A stretch of DNA of 55,130 nucleotides from Enterobacter sp. RIT418 (GCF_003057745.1 NZ_QBJD02000023.1:1-55130); one strand, 5' to 3'. Counted from the stretch's first letter, positions 20,293 to 30,602 are shown. The notes: generated from the letters alone by a model not told the origin. Translations and numbers: made by a program.

Positions 20293-21579
20293 CTGGAACA
20301 CATCTCAACCACCGCGCTGATCGTCACGCTGATCGTCATGGTGGTCATCTCCGCCTATTTCTCCGGCTCGGAAACCGGCATGATGACGCTCAACCGCTAT
20401 CGGTTACGCCATCGCGCTAAGCAGGGCAACCGTGCCGCTCGCCGCGTTGAAAAACTGCTGCGAAAACCGGATCGGCTGATTAGCCTGGTGCTTATCGGCA
20501 ACAACCTGGTCAACATTCTTGCCTCCGCGCTCGGGACTATCGTCGGCATGCGGCTGTACGGTAACGCCGGGGTCGCCATCGCCACCGGCGTGCTGACGTT
20601 CGTGGTGCTGGTGTTTGCCGAAGTGCTGCCCAAAACCATCGCCGCGCTCTATCCCGAAAAAGTCGCCTACCCGAGCAGCTTTCTTCTGGCACCGCTCCTG
20701 ATCCTGATGATGCCGCTGGTCTGGCTGCTGAATATGGTCACCCGCCTGCTGATGCGGATGGTGGGGATCAAAGCAGACGTCACCATCAGCAGCGCGCTCA
20801 GCAAAGACGAGCTTCGCACCATCGTGAACGAATCCCGCTCGCAAATATCCCGCCGCAATCAGGATATGCTCCTGTCCGTGCTGGACCTGGAAAAGGTCAG
20901 CGTGAATGACATCATGGTGCCGCGCAATGAAATCGTCGGTATCGATATCAACGATGACTGGAAGGCGATTGTTCGCCAGCTGACGCACTCCCCACACGGC
21001 CGCATCGTGCTGTACCGTGATTCGCTCGACGATGCCATCAGCATGCTGCGCGTGCGGGAAGCCTATCGCCTGATGACGGAGAAAAAAGAGTTCACAAAAG
21101 AGGTGATGCTGCGCGCCGCCGACGAGATTTACTACGTGCCGGAAGGCACGCCGCTCAGCACGCAGCTGGTGAAATTCCAGCGTAATAAGAAGAAAGTCGG
21201 TCTGGTGGTCAATGAATACGGCGATATTCAGGGGCTGGTGACGGTCGAGGATATTCTGGAAGAGATCGTAGGCGACTTTACGACGTCAATGTCCCCGTCC
21301 CTGGCGGAAGAGGTCACTCCGCAGAACGACGGTTCAGTGCTCATCGACGGTAGCGCAAACATTCGTGAGCTGAATAAAGCCTTTAACTGGCATCTGCCAG
21401 AAGAGGAAGCGCGCACCATTAACGGCATGATTCTAGAGGCGCTGGAAGAGATCCCCGCAGCGGGAACGCGGGTCCGTATTGAGCAATACGATATTGATAT
21501 TCTGGACGTGCAGGACAACATGATTAAGCAGGTGAAAGTCCTGCCCGTTAAGCCACTTCGAGAAAGTATTGCCGAGTAA
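20293..21579 (+). CDS. corB: CNNM/CorC family transporter-like protein CorB (YfjD), probable CTG start
   Basis: Member of the DUF21-CBS-CorC/HlyC family linked to magnesium and cobalt efflux. It has 428 residues if translation starts at CTG 20293. That start places AAGGAG (20281-20286) six bases upstream, yields (M)EHISTTALIVTLIV joined to MVVISAYFSGSETG, and equals the E. coli length. The first ATG (20338) has no ribosome binding site and would remove half of TM1. The DUF21 domain (1-185) is followed by two CBS domains (about 195-320, with DIMVPRNEIV and VGLVVNEYGDIQGLVT) and a C-terminal transporter-associated domain. A REP-like element follows. Confidence 0.9.
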   Translation: MEHISTTALIVTLIVMVVISAYFSGSETGMMTLNRYRLRHRAKQGNRAARRVEKLLRKPDRLISLVLIGNNLVNILASALGTIVGMRLYGNAGVAIATGVLTFVVLVFAEVLPKTIAALYPEKVAYPSSFLLAPLLILMMPLVWLLNMVTRLLMRMVGIKADVTISSALSKDELRTIVNESRSQISRRNQDMLLSVLDLEKVSVNDIMVPRNEIVGIDINDDWKAIVRQLTHSPHGRIVLYRDSLDDAISMLRVREAYRLMTEKKEFTKEVMLRAADEIYYVPEGTPLSTQLVKFQRNKKKVGLVVNEYGDIQGLVTVEDILEEIVGDFTTSMSPSLAEEVTPQNDGSVLIDGSANIRELNKAFNWHLPEEEARTINGMILEALEEIPAAGTRVRIEQYDIDILDVQDNMIKQVKVLPVKPLRESIAE

Positions 21580-21586
21580 AATGTAG

Positions 21587-21615
21587 GCCGGGTAAGGCGA
21601 ACGCCGCCACCCGGC
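21587..21615. repeat. REP (palindromic) element
   Basis: GCCGGGTAAGGCG, AAC, GCCGCCACCCGGC matches the enterobacterial REP consensus. It lies between the convergent corB and grpE stops and probably stabilises or separates both transcripts. Confidence 0.85.
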
Positions 21616-21626
21616 ACTACGGGCAA

Positions 21627-22244
<618 letters not shown>

Positions 22245-22264
22245 TCATCTCGCTAACTTCGCTT

Positions 22265-22293
22265 ATTATGGGGATCAGTTTCCGGGATTCAAG
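22265..22293 (-). promoter_or_regulatory. sigma32 heat-shock promoter of grpE
   Basis: Minus strand -35 CTTGAAT (22287-22293), 13 bp spacer, -10 CCCCATAAT (22265-22273), a near-consensus sigma32 promoter about 45 bp before the grpE start. Confidence 0.9.
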
Positions 22294-22342
22294 GGAACAA
22301 GACAGATTGTCATCATTCATCAGGCACAAGGACCTCCAGAAA

Positions 22343-23221
22343 ATGAATAATCATTTCAGGTGTATTGGGATCGTCGGGCATCCGCGTCACCCTACCGCAT
22401 TGACGACACATGAAATGTTGTATCGCTGGCTGTGTGGCAAAGGCTATGAAGTGATGGTCGAACAACAAATTGCCCAGGAGCTACAGCTCAAGGGCGTAAA
22501 AACCGGCACGCTGGCGGAGATTGGTCAGCAGGCGGATCTCGCCGTTGTGGTCGGCGGCGACGGGAATATGCTGGGCGCAGCGAGGACGCTGGCGCGCTAC
22601 GATATCAAAGTCATCGGCATCAACCGCGGCAACCTTGGTTTTCTGACGGACCTCGACCCTGACAACGCGCAGCAGCAGCTGGCAGACGTACTGGAGGGCC
22701 ACTACATCAGCGAAAAGCGCTTTTTACTGGAAGCTCAGGTATGCCAGCAGGACTGCCAGAAACGCATCAGCACCGCAATAAACGAGGTGGTACTTCACCC
22801 CGGAAAAGTGGCGCACATGATTGAGTTCGAAGTCTATATCGACGAAATCTTTGCCTTCTCCCAGCGCTCCGACGGGCTGATTATCTCCACGCCCACCGGC
22901 TCGACCGCCTACTCGCTCTCGGCGGGCGGCCCAATTTTGACGCCTTCGCTGGATGCGATCACGCTGGTGCCGATGTTCCCGCACACGCTCTCTGCCCGCC
23001 CACTGGTCATCAACGGCGACAGCACGATACGTTTGCGGTTCTCGCACCGCCGTAACGACCTGGAGATCAGCTGCGACAGCCAAATAGCGCTGCCAATCCA
23101 GGAAGGCGAAGACGTGTTAATCCGCCGCTGCGACTACCATCTGAATCTCATTCACCCTAAAGATTACAGCTATTTCAATACGTTAAGCTCAAAGCTTGGC
23201 TGGTCAAAAAAATTATTCTAA
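22343..23221 (+). CDS. nadK: NAD kinase
   Basis: Phosphorylates NAD to NADP. It has 292 residues, identical in length to E. coli NadK. The diacylglycerol-kinase-type GGDGN motif is in [14 protein letters not shown], with further family segments [12 protein letters not shown] and [17 protein letters not shown]. The start at 22343 gives [16 protein letters not shown]; the longer frame runs into the grpE promoter. recN follows 85 bp downstream with its own LexA-controlled promoter. Confidence 0.98.
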   Translation: MNNHFRCIGIVGHPRHPTALTTHEMLYRWLCGKGYEVMVEQQIAQELQLKGVKTGTLAEIGQQADLAVVVGGDGNMLGAARTLARYDIKVIGINRGNLGFLTDLDPDNAQQQLADVLEGHYISEKRFLLEAQVCQQDCQKRISTAINEVVLHPGKVAHMIEFEVYIDEIFAFSQRSDGLIISTPTGSTAYSLSAGGPILTPSLDAITLVPMFPHTLSARPLVINGDSTIRLRFSHRRNDLEISCDSQIALPIQEGEDVLIRRCDYHLNLIHPKDYSYFNTLSSKLGWSKKLF

Positions 23222-23240
23222 TTTTACATCCAGCACTTTA

Positions 23241-23278
23241 CTGTATAAAAAACCAGTTTATACTGTATGAAAACACAG
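23241..23278 (+). promoter_or_regulatory. Tandem LexA (SOS) boxes of recN
   Basis: CTGTATAAAAAACCAG (23241-23256) and CTGTATGAAAACACAG (23263-23278) both fit CTG-N10-CAG. They straddle a -10-like TATACT at 23259-23264, so LexA would block the recN promoter until DNA damage. Confidence 0.88.
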
Positions 23279-23306
23279 TTATGGTTTTTCATACAGGAAA
23301 ACAGTT

Positions 23307-24968
23307 ATGCTGGCACAACTGACCATCAGCAACTTTGCCATTGTTCGCGAGCTCGAGATCGACTTCCTCAACGGCATGACGGCCATCACCGGGGAAACCG
23401 GCGCAGGTAAATCTATCGCTATCGATGCCCTCGGCCTGTGCCTCGGCAGCCGTGCAGAGGGCGATATGGTCCGTGCCGGCGCAACGCGCGCGGATCTCTG
23501 CGCGCGTTTCTCCCTGAAAGATACACCTGCCGCACAGCGCTGGCTCGAAGCGAATCAGCTTGAGGATGGGCGTGAGTGTTTACTTCGCCGCGTAATCAAC
23601 AGTGATGGGCGCTCCCGCGGTTTCATCAACGGCACCGCGGTTCCACTCTCTCAGCTTCGCGAACTCGGCCAACTGCTTATCCAGATTCACAGCCAGCACG
23701 CTCACCAGCAGTTGATTAAGCCAGAACACCAAAAGGCCCTGCTCGATGGTTACGCGGGTGAGTATGCGCTTACTCAGTTGATGGCTGACCACTACCGCCA
23801 GTGGCACCAGAGCTGCCGCGAACTCGCGCAGCACCAGCAGCAAAGCCAGGAGCGCGCCGCGCGGGCCGAACTGCTGGAATATCAGTTGAAAGAGCTGAAC
23901 GAGTTCAACCCACAGCCGGGCGAGTTTGAGCAAATCGATGAAGAGTACAAACGTCTTGCGAATAGCGGCCATTTGCTCTCAACCAGCCAGACTGCGCTTA
24001 ACATGCTGGCGGATGGTGAAGATGTGAACCTGCAGAGCCAGCTTTACAATGTGCGCCAGCTTGTAACCGAACTGGTGGGCATGGACAGTAAACTCTCCGG
24101 CGTACTGGATATGCTGGAGGAGGCCGCCATTCAGATTTCCGAAGCCGGGGATGAACTGCGTCACTACTGTGAGCGTCTGGATCTCGATCCGAACCGTCTG
24201 TTCGAACTCGAACAACGCATCTCCCGGCATATTTCGCTGGCGCGTAAGCACCACGTTACGCCAGAAGAGCTGCCTGTCTATTATCAGTCTCTGCTGGAAG
24301 AACAGCAGCAGCTAGACGATCAGGCTGATTCACTTGAAACATTATCGCTGGCGGTAAATCTCCATCATCAGCAGGCGCTGGCAACGGCCAGACAGCTCCA
24401 TGATGTCCGGGCATTGCAGGCCCAGGAGCTCAGTCAGCACATCACAGACAGCATGCGCACGCTGGCGATGCCGCACGGGGTATTCACTATTGACGTTCGC
24501 TTTGAGGAAAATCACCTGACGGCGGAAGGGGCGGATCGCATTGAGTTTTGCGTCACAACGAACCCGGGCCAGCCGCTGCAGCCGATCTCTAAAGTGGCCT
24601 CCGGCGGTGAGCTTTCGCGTATTGCCCTGGCCATCCAGGTGATAACCGCACGTAAAATGGAAACGCCAGCGCTCATCTTCGATGAAGTGGACGTCGGCAT
24701 CAGCGGCCCAACCGCTGCCGTGGTGGGTAAACTGCTGCGCCAGCTGGGCGAGTCGACCCAGGTAATGTGCGTGACCCACCTGCCGCAGGTTGCTGGCTGT
24801 GGCCACCATCACTTTATCGTCAGTAAAGAAACCGATGGTGAAATGACCGAAACGCACATGAAGCCGCTGGATAAACGAGCTCGCCTGCAGGAGCTGGCAC
24901 GCCTATTGGGCGGAAGCGAAGTCACTCGCAACACCCTCGCAAACGCGAAAGAACTGCTGGCAGCGTAA
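23307..24968 (+). CDS. recN: DNA repair protein RecN
   Basis: SMC-like ATPase for double-strand break repair and sister cohesion after damage. It has 553 residues, as in E. coli. Walker A GETGAGKS (about 30-37), a long coiled coil (about 150-370), ABC signature [11 protein letters not shown] (about 432) and Walker [14 protein letters not shown] (about 455) are all present. AGGAAAA precedes the ATG. The two LexA boxes place it in the SOS regulon. Confidence 0.98.
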   Translation: MLAQLTISNFAIVRELEIDFLNGMTAITGETGAGKSIAIDALGLCLGSRAEGDMVRAGATRADLCARFSLKDTPAAQRWLEANQLEDGRECLLRRVINSDGRSRGFINGTAVPLSQLRELGQLLIQIHSQHAHQQLIKPEHQKALLDGYAGEYALTQLMADHYRQWHQSCRELAQHQQQSQERAARAELLEYQLKELNEFNPQPGEFEQIDEEYKRLANSGHLLSTSQTALNMLADGEDVNLQSQLYNVRQLVTELVGMDSKLSGVLDMLEEAAIQISEAGDELRHYCERLDLDPNRLFELEQRISRHISLARKHHVTPEELPVYYQSLLEEQQQLDDQADSLETLSLAVNLHHQQALATARQLHDVRALQAQELSQHITDSMRTLAMPHGVFTIDVRFEENHLTAEGADRIEFCVTTNPGQPLQPISKVASGGELSRIALAIQVITARKMETPALIFDEVDVGISGPTAAVVGKLLRQLGESTQVMCVTHLPQVAGCGHHHFIVSKETDGEMTETHMKPLDKRARLQELARLLGGSEVTRNTLANAKELLAA

Positions 24969-25106
24969 ACTTTTTCGGGATCTCAGGGTCATACAGAACA
25001 ATAAAAACGCCGCCAGACCGGTTTCAAAGTGGGGCAAGGTCTATTATCATCGGCATATTACATATGAGCCGCGTTCTGCTCGGGCCCGAAAAGGAATCAA
25101 ATCACT

Positions 25107-25445
25107 ATGCGTTGTAAAATGCTGACCGCTGCCGCAGCGGTTCTTCTGATGTTGACCGCAGGCTGTTCCACTCTGGAGAAAGTGGTTTACCGTCCTGACA
25201 TCAACCAGGGGAACTACCTTACCCCTAACGATGTGTCAAAAATCCGCGTGGGTATGACGCAACAGCAGGTCGCTTATGCACTAGGAACCCCGATGATGTC
25301 CGATCCGTTCGGCACCAACACCTGGTTCTATGTATTCCGTCAGCAGCCAGGCCATGAAGACGTGACCCAGCAAACCCTGACGCTGACCTTTAACAGCAGC
25401 GGCGTGTTGACTAACATCGACAACAAACCTGCCCTGACCAAATAA
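25107..25445 (+). CDS. bamE: Outer-membrane assembly lipoprotein BamE (SmpA)
   Basis: Small lipoprotein of the BAM complex that stabilises BamD. It has 112 residues; the signal ends LTAGC with Cys20. The SmpA/OmlA fold includes [25 protein letters not shown] and [24 protein letters not shown] is upstream. It is followed by a clear terminator and is convergent with rnfH. Confidence 0.97.
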   Translation: MRCKMLTAAAAVLLMLTAGCSTLEKVVYRPDINQGNYLTPNDVSKIRVGMTQQQVAYALGTPMMSDPFGTNTWFYVFRQQPGHEDVTQQTLTLTFNSSGVLTNIDNKPALTK

Positions 25446-25462
25446 TCAGGCGTCAGAAACGC

Positions 25463-25490
25463 AAAAAGGTGCTCAATGAGCACCTTTTTT
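25463..25490 (+). terminator. Rho-independent terminator of bamE
   Basis: AAAAAGGTGCTC, AAT, GAGCACCTTTTTT: a symmetrical stem with T-tracts on both strands 18 bp after bamE. It may also serve the convergent rnfH transcript. Confidence 0.95.
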
Positions 25491-25541
25491 GTATCTAAAC
25501 GCAATTACAGACATGTAAACTCGCCAGCAGGGATGAACGTA

Positions 25542-25829
25542 CTACTTACTCGCTTTCTCCGCTCGCTGACGACGCAACTCTTTCGGGTCAGCAATCAGCG
25601 GGCGATAAATTTCAACCCGATCGCCATCCTTCAGCACATCCGCCAGCTTCACGGGACGGCTATAAATCCCTACTTTATTTTTAGCCAGATCGATATCACG
25701 GCGAAGTTCAAGCAGGCCAGAAGCGCGGATGGCATCTTCAACCGTTGCCCCTTCCTCCAGGTTTACGCGTTGAAGATATTGTTTCTCCGGCAGGGCGTAC
25801 ACCACTTCCACAGCGATCTTATGCGACAC
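25542..25829 (-). CDS. rnfH: RnfH family ubiquitin-like protein
   Basis: Small beta-grasp protein of the RnfH (UPF0125) family; role unsettled, and E. coli RnfH is paired with RatA. It has 95 residues, containing [26 protein letters not shown] and the conserved tail [19 protein letters not shown]. The start is set at GTG 25829, with AGAGG seven bases upstream; a longer frame extends into ratA. It overlaps the ratA stop by 11 bp, indicating translational coupling. Confidence 0.92.
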   Translation of the reverse strand: MSHKIAVEVVYALPEKQYLQRVNLEEGATVEDAIRASGLLELRRDIDLAKNKVGIYSRPVKLADVLKDGDRVEIYRPLIADPKELRRQRAEKASK

Positions 25830-26256
25830 TGTAAACCTCTTTGGCGCGGGTCGTGAACGCCTGAACCATATTCGAGGCCAGCTCTTTAAAGATGCGGCCG
25901 AACGCAAGTTCAATCAGCTTATTGGTGAACTCGAAGTCCAGATGAAATTCGATGCGGCAGGCGTCAGCGCTCAGAGGAGTGAATTTCCATCCTCCCATCA
26001 GCGTCTTGAACGGGCCATCCACCAGATGCATCAAAATGCTCTGATTATCGGTCAGCGTATTACGCGTGGTAAACGTCTTGCTAATACCCGCTTTAGAGAC
26101 GTCCACCGCAGCGGTCATTTGCGTCGGGCCGGATTCAAGCACCCGGCTTCCGGTACATCCAGGAATGAACTCTGGATAGGACTGAACGTCGTTCACTAAC
26201 TGATACATTTGTTCCGCGCTGTAAGGCACGAGCGCGGTACGGCTAATCTGAGGCAT
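25819..26256 (-). CDS. ratA: START-domain protein RatA
   Basis: Member of the COQ10/START-like family; E. coli RatA was reported to bind 50S subunits and block 70S association, while mitochondrial relatives bind coenzyme Q. It has 145 residues from [13 protein letters not shown]. Upstream in-frame ATGs at 26268 and 26295 exist and E. coli is sometimes annotated with the 158-residue form. The hydrophobic START cavity segments ([32 protein letters not shown]) are conserved. It is divergent from smpB. Confidence 0.93.
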   Translation of the reverse strand: MPQISRTALVPYSAEQMYQLVNDVQSYPEFIPGCTGSRVLESGPTQMTAAVDVSKAGISKTFTTRNTLTDNQSILMHLVDGPFKTLMGGWKFTPLSADACRIEFHLDFEFTNKLIELAFGRIFKELASNMVQAFTTRAKEVYSVA

Positions 26257-26412
26257 AGCGTTTTCCATGGTCACACAACCGATAAATAATAACATTTATC
26301 ACCTGTTAAAAAAACGCTCAGGCTTATCTCGTGCTAATATAGCGCGTTAGACCTCACGGGACGCAATGAGGTGACTTTTTGAAATCAGATTACCGACGGC
26401 TTTACGACACTT

Positions 26413-26895
26413 ATGACGAAGAAAAAAGCACATAAACCAGGCTCGGCGACCATTGCGCAAAACAAGCGTGCTCGCCACGAGTATTTCATTGAAGAAGAAT
26501 TCGAAGCTGGCCTTGCACTGCAGGGCTGGGAAGTAAAATCGCTGCGCGCCGGAAAGGCAAACATTGGCGATAGCTACGTGCTCCTGAAAGACGGCGAGGC
26601 CTTCCTGTTTGGCGCCAACTTTACGCCGCTGACCGTCGCCTCTTCACACTACGTTTGTGACCCTACGCGCACCCGTAAATTGCTGCTAAACAAACGTGAA
26701 CTGGAATCCCTTTACGGACGTATTAACCGTGAAGGCTTCACCGTAGTTGCGCTCTCTATGTACTGGAAAAATGCCTGGTGCAAAGTAAAAATCGGCGTCG
26801 CGAAGGGTAAAAAACAGCACGACAAGCGTACGGATCTGAAAGAACGCGAATGGCAGCTGGATAAAGCACGCATTATGAAAAATGCAGGACGTTGA
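26413..26895 (+). CDS. smpB: SsrA-binding protein SmpB
   Basis: Binds tmRNA and carries it into stalled ribosomes for trans-translation. It has 160 residues, as in E. coli. The OB-fold core includes [32 protein letters not shown], which I read as the tmRNA-contact face, and the C-terminal basic tail ([20 protein letters not shown]) probes the empty mRNA channel. The tmRNA gene follows 89 bp downstream. Confidence 0.98.
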   Translation: MTKKKAHKPGSATIAQNKRARHEYFIEEEFEAGLALQGWEVKSLRAGKANIGDSYVLLKDGEAFLFGANFTPLTVASSHYVCDPTRTRKLLLNKRELESLYGRINREGFTVVALSMYWKNAWCKVKIGVAKGKKQHDKRTDLKEREWQLDKARIMKNAGR

Positions 26896-26984
26896 TTCTG
26901 CGCACTTATTGTACTATTCAATAAGTTAGCGTTTCGGGCTGGTATCCCGGAAGTGAAATCTGGTATACTGAGTTCAACACTATT

Positions 26985-27348
26985 GGGGCTGATTCTGGAT
27001 TCGACGGGATTTGCGAAACCCAAGGTGCATGCCGAGGGGCGGTTTGCCTCGTAAAAAGCCGCAAAAAAATAGTCGCAAACGACGAAAACTACGCTTTAGC
27101 AGCTTAATAACCTGCTCTGAGCCCTCTCTCCCTAGCTTCCGCTCTTAAGACGGGGATCAAAGAGAGGTCAAACCCAAAAGAGATCGCGTGGAAGCCCTGC
27201 CTGGGGTTGAAGCGTTAAAACTAATCAGGCTAGTTCGTTAGTGGCGTGTTTGTTCGCAGCTGACGTGCGAATGTAAAGACAAACTAAGCATGTAGTACCG
27301 AGGATGTAGAAATTTCGGACGCGGGTTCAACTCCCGCCAGCTCCACCA
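26985..27348 (+). ncRNA. ssrA: tmRNA (SsrA)
   Basis: Transfer-messenger RNA of 364 nt, rescuing stalled ribosomes and tagging nascent chains. The 5' end GGGGCTGATTCTGGATTCGA pairs with the 3' end to form the tRNA-Ala-like acceptor arm with G-U; the T-arm GGTTCAACTCCC and encoded CCA end at 27348. The tag frame at 27075-27107 reads ANDENYALAA-stop with the resume codon GCA. Pseudoknot segments match E. coli with a few compensated changes. An extended -10 TGGTATACT (about 26961-26969) lies just upstream. The 3' end is a common prophage and island integration site. Confidence 0.98.
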
Positions 27349-27377
27349 AACATTCATTCATGATGCATCATGAACCT

Positions 27378-27416
27378 TAAAAAAGCCTGTAACTTCAACT
27401 AGTTACAGGCTTTTTT
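27378..27416 (+). terminator. Rho-independent terminator of ssrA
   Basis: AAAAAGCCTGTAACT, TCAACT, AGTTACAGGCTTTTTT: a 15 bp stem with a T-tract 30 bp after the mature tmRNA end. Confidence 0.95.
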
Positions 27417-27525
27417 GTTGCATGTGTGGTCATAATCTCTGTATGAATCTTGAGCATTACGTATCTTGTTTTGCACCGCGTTGCCAGAACGCTAAAAAAC
27501 AAGGTGCAAAAACATTCCTAAGGTA

Positions 27526-27576
27526 TTGAAATCACTAACCAATACCGAGATCGCAGCCGCCAAACCGTTTAATAAA
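27526..27576 (+). pseudogene. Remnant of the 5' end of a phage-type integrase gene
   Basis: Starting at TTG 27526 (AAGG just upstream) the frame reads (M)KSLTNTEIAAAKPFNKR. This resembles the N-terminus of P4-like tyrosine recombinases, which begin with a short LT-x-T-x-I-x-x-AKP motif. After about 17 codons the frame enters the terminator and antisense strand of the neighbouring hydrolase gene, with no recombinase domain. The position right behind ssrA, a classic attachment site, supports a decayed integrase. The match is short and made by eye. Confidence 0.5.
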
Positions 27577-27600
27577 AGGCCACCTCATCAAGTGGCCTGT
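27575..27600 (-). terminator. Rho-independent terminator of the alpha/beta hydrolase gene
   Basis: Minus strand CAGGCCACTTGATGAGGTGGCCTTTTATT: stem AGGCCAC/GTGGCCT with a T-rich tail, 27 bp after the hydrolase stop. Confidence 0.85.
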
Positions 27601-27626
27601 TCAATGCGCCTTAACGTCATAAAGGG

Positions 27627-28403
27627 TTATTCAGCAAAACACTTGCAGGCATGCTCTTCCACATACGCCGTGACGGTTTCCGGGGCTTCTAGCGGTGGGA
27701 AATGGTTTACGCCTTTCAGGATTTTCAGCTCCGCACCACCGCCAAGCGCCTGCTGCAGCGCCGTTGCAAACGGAAGCGGGTTAGGCGCGTCATTTTCCCC
27801 CTGGAGAATTAGCGCAGGCGCGGTGATGGCATCATACCGATCGGCCATTTCATGATTCAGGAACGCGGCGGCATTGGCCTGCATCGAATGGGCGGGCCAT
27901 TTGGCCGCTTCTGCGCCAACGCTTTCGGTCACGCCAAACGGTTGATAAAAAGCCACGGCGCCGGAAGGCGTTGATACCGCCTCACAGACCATCTCGACCG
28001 TCATGCCCGCGTCACGCATCTGCTTACCGTCCACGTAGCAGGCGGTATACACCAGTCCGGCAACCTGCTGCGGATAGTTCACCGCAAACGTGGAAATAAT
28101 GTTGCAGCCGATGGAATGAGACACCAGCACGACCGGGCCTCTGATGCCAGCGGCATCAATCACGGCCTTTAGATCTTCAGCGTGGCGGGGAATGCTGTAA
28201 GCCTCAGCCTGTAGCGGTTTGGCCGAGCGGCTGTAGCCGCGGCTGTCGAACGCCACCGTGTGGAATTTTTCAGACAGCGCGTCAGTCTGCGCCTGCCAGA
28301 TATCACTAATGCCAAAGTAGCCGGCAACAAAAACAATCGGCATACCCTGGCCCTTTGCGTCAAAATAAATCTCAATGCCGTCATCGGTAGTTGCGTAAGA
28401 CAT
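27627..28403 (-). CDS. Alpha/beta hydrolase family protein
   Basis: Cytoplasmic alpha/beta-fold hydrolase of 258 residues; substrate unknown. The nucleophile elbow SHSIG has Ser97, the acid is probably Asp in LILQGENDAPNP, and the base is His in KGVNHFPPLE. The N-terminal oxyanion segment VFVAGYFG and AFDSRGYSRS resemble haloperoxidase/esterase-type members. No signal peptide. It reads toward ssrA and ends in its own terminator. It is the first intact accessory gene beyond ssrA and is divergent from the MBL gene. Confidence 0.85.
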   Translation of the reverse strand: MSYATTDDGIEIYFDAKGQGMPIVFVAGYFGISDIWQAQTDALSEKFHTVAFDSRGYSRSAKPLQAEAYSIPRHAEDLKAVIDAAGIRGPVVLVSHSIGCNIISTFAVNYPQQVAGLVYTACYVDGKQMRDAGMTVEMVCEAVSTPSGAVAFYQPFGVTESVGAEAAKWPAHSMQANAAAFLNHEMADRYDAITAPALILQGENDAPNPLPFATALQQALGGGAELKILKGVNHFPPLEAPETVTAYVEEHACKCFAE

Positions 28404-28748
28404 TCTTTATTCCTCGTGTATTAACCGTCTGGAAAGTGTAAAGAGTGTACGGCGCGCTCCGTGAGGGGCAGAAAAGTCAAAATGCGATGATTTCGGGTCA
28501 AGTTAACTGTAGCCGCCAGATTGTGAGGAAAGCACGACATGAGGTATTACCAGTATCTACTGGCGGCCATGCCGGATATAAACGCTGCATGCAGCACCAC
28601 AAGAAGCATAAGGTTTCCGGAAATATATATTTGACCCTATTCCATCGAATATTGACCTGTGCGTGACTCACGCCCAGTCCGCAGCCTTCATATACTGCCT
28701 GCTCACTGTACAGACCGCACGGCTGCGGTTTCTCTTAAGGAGTAAAGA
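28404..28748. other. 345-bp divergent intergenic region
   Basis: It separates the divergent hydrolase and MBL genes and must hold their promoters. A perfect 14-bp palindrome CCAGTA-TC-TACTGG lies at 28550-28563, and GCCGCCAG/CTGGCGGC (about 28512 and 28559) form a wider inverted repeat. A 73-codon plus-strand frame (28445-28666) has no recognisable features and no convincing ribosome binding site, so I do not call it a gene. Confidence 0.5.
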
Positions 28749-29525
28749 ATGCAACTCACTCAAATACGTAACGCCACGCTGAAGCTTGACTATGCCGGCG
28801 TCCGCTTCCTTATCGATCCGATGCTTTCTGAGAAAGAGACCTGGCCCGGTTTTCCCGGCACCGCGCGTTCGCACCTGCGCAACCCCATGGTCTCGCTGCC
28901 GGTCTCCGTTGACGAGCTGCTGGATGTTGACGTGATTATCGTGACGCATACGCATCAGGATCACTGGGACGAGGCAGCGCAGCAGCTTATCCCGAAGGAC
29001 CGGGTGATTTACACTCAAAATGAGAGCGATGCGGCGCTGCTGCGCTCGCAGGGTTTCACTGCGGTCAGCGTGCTGGCAGACGCTAACGTCATTGCAGGAG
29101 TCAGCGTTGCAAAAACCGACGGCCAGCACGGCAGCGACGAGGCGTACGTCATTCCTGAGGTTGCCGAGCGCCTGGGCGACGCGTGCGGCCTGGTGTTTTC
29201 ACAGGAAGATGAAAAGACGTTGTACGTGGCCGGTGATACCATCTGGGTCCCGCCGTACGCGGAAAGCCTGGAAAAATACACGCCTGACGTTGTCGTGCTT
29301 AACATGGGCCTGGCGACGGTAGACGGAATCGGTGCCATCATCATGGGTAAGCAGGACGCACTGCGCACGCTAGAGGTGCTGCCGTCGGCCACGGTGGTGG
29401 CGTCGCACATGGAGGCCGTTAACCACTGCCTGCTGAGCCGGGACGAACTGCGTGCCTTTGTAGCGGAAAACGGCATTCAGGATCGGGTACTGGTGCCGGA
29501 AGATGGCGAGACGCTGAATTTCTGA
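28749..29525 (+). CDS. MBL-fold metal-dependent hydrolase (UlaG-like)
   Basis: 258-residue metallo-beta-lactamase-fold protein. The metal motif HxHxDH is intact (THTHQDHWD: His67, His69, Asp71, His72). Further ligands are probably His130 in DGQHGSDEA, the Asp in YVAGDTIW and the His in VVASHMEAVNH. It resembles L-ascorbate-6-phosphate lactonase-type and related cytosolic hydrolases; the substrate is unknown. AAGGAGTAAAGA provides a strong ribosome binding site. It is 72 bp upstream of the DJ-1/AraC regulator on the same strand, so the two may form an operon. Confidence 0.88.
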   Translation: MQLTQIRNATLKLDYAGVRFLIDPMLSEKETWPGFPGTARSHLRNPMVSLPVSVDELLDVDVIIVTHTHQDHWDEAAQQLIPKDRVIYTQNESDAALLRSQGFTAVSVLADANVIAGVSVAKTDGQHGSDEAYVIPEVAERLGDACGLVFSQEDEKTLYVAGDTIWVPPYAESLEKYTPDVVVLNMGLATVDGIGAIIMGKQDALRTLEVLPSATVVASHMEAVNHCLLSRDELRAFVAENGIQDRVLVPEDGETLNF

Positions 29526-29597
29526 CGCACAAGCGCGCCAGGGCGAAAAAACAGGATAACCATCGCGGTTTGGTTTAAATAAGTAAAGGTTCAGGTC

Positions 29598-30563
29598 ATG
29601 TCTACTTCTACTCTGCACGTTGCCGTTATTGCTACGCCGGGCTTCAGCCCGTTTCACTTTTCCGTGCCGTCCATGGTTTTCGACAAGGCGATGCCGGAGC
29701 CGGGCCCGTTCAGCGTGGATATCTGCGCTGAAAAGCCCGGGATCGTGACGTCCGATATCGGTATTTCCATCAACGTGGAGCACGGGCTTGAGAAGCTTGA
29801 TACGGCGGACATCATCGTTGTACCGTTCTGGGAGCATCCCGAAACCCGGCCTGATGCGGCATTACTGGTTGCGCTGCGCAACGCCTGGCAGCGCGGAGCG
29901 GAAGTCGTGGGGCTGTGCCTTGGGGCGTACGTGCTAGCCTACGCCGGACTGCTGAACAACCGCCGAGCGTCCACACACTGGGAGTTTGAGCGGGATTTCG
30001 CCGCGCGCTTTCCAGAGGTGCGGCTTGACAGCAACGCGCTTTACACCAGCGACGAGCGCCTGATTACGTCGGCCGGGACGGCGGCAGGCATCGACTGCTG
30101 CCTGAATATTCTTCGCGAACATTACGGAAGCGCGCTGGCTAACCGCGTAGCCAGACGGATGGTTATCCCTCCCTATCGGGAAGGCGGGCAGGCTCAGTTT
30201 ATTGAGCATGCGGTGCCGGAGACAACGCGCGACGAACAGATAAACGATCTTATCGACTACCTGCGCCGTAACCTGGATAAGCGACACGACATTGACTCCA
30301 TTGCGGGCTTCTCCGGCATGAGCCGACGCACGCTGACGCGGCACTTCATCAAGGCAACAGGGATGACGGTGGGGGACTGGCTCAGCGCCCAGCGCCTCCG
30401 GCGCAGCCAGGAGCTGCTTGAAACCACCGATCACAGCATTGAAACCGTGTCGTCGCTGGCGGGATATCAGTCACCGGTCTCGTTTCGGCAGAGCTTCAAG
30501 GCCCGCTTTAACGTCAGCCCCAGCGAGTGGCGCCGGACCTTCCGTGGTCCCGGTCTGATATAG
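29598..30563 (+). CDS. GlxA-family transcriptional regulator (DJ-1/PfpI plus AraC HTH)
   Basis: 321-residue regulator. The N-terminal DJ-1/PfpI-like domain (about 1-185) contains the elbow VVGLCLGAYVLAYAG with the family Cys. The C-terminal AraC/XylS HTH pair (about 215-315) shows LDKRHDIDSIAGFSGMSRRTLTRHF and SIETVSSLAGYQSPVSFRQSFKARFNVSPSEWR. Its architecture matches FtrA/GlxA regulators. It may control the adjacent MBL and hydrolase genes, possibly through the palindrome at 28550; that is inference. Confidence 0.92.
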   Translation: MSTSTLHVAVIATPGFSPFHFSVPSMVFDKAMPEPGPFSVDICAEKPGIVTSDIGISINVEHGLEKLDTADIIVVPFWEHPETRPDAALLVALRNAWQRGAEVVGLCLGAYVLAYAGLLNNRRASTHWEFERDFAARFPEVRLDSNALYTSDERLITSAGTAAGIDCCLNILREHYGSALANRVARRMVIPPYREGGQAQFIEHAVPETTRDEQINDLIDYLRRNLDKRHDIDSIAGFSGMSRRTLTRHFIKATGMTVGDWLSAQRLRRSQELLETTDHSIETVSSLAGYQSPVSFRQSFKARFNVSPSEWRRTFRGPGLI

Positions 30564-30602
30564 CATCGTAGCTACAGCTGGCATATAGCTATATCGCCAT
30601 TA

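Noticed and set aside
28445..28666. 73-codon plus-strand frame upstream of the MBL gene
   Set aside because: No ribosome binding site, no recognisable motif, and it covers what must be promoter DNA for two divergent genes.
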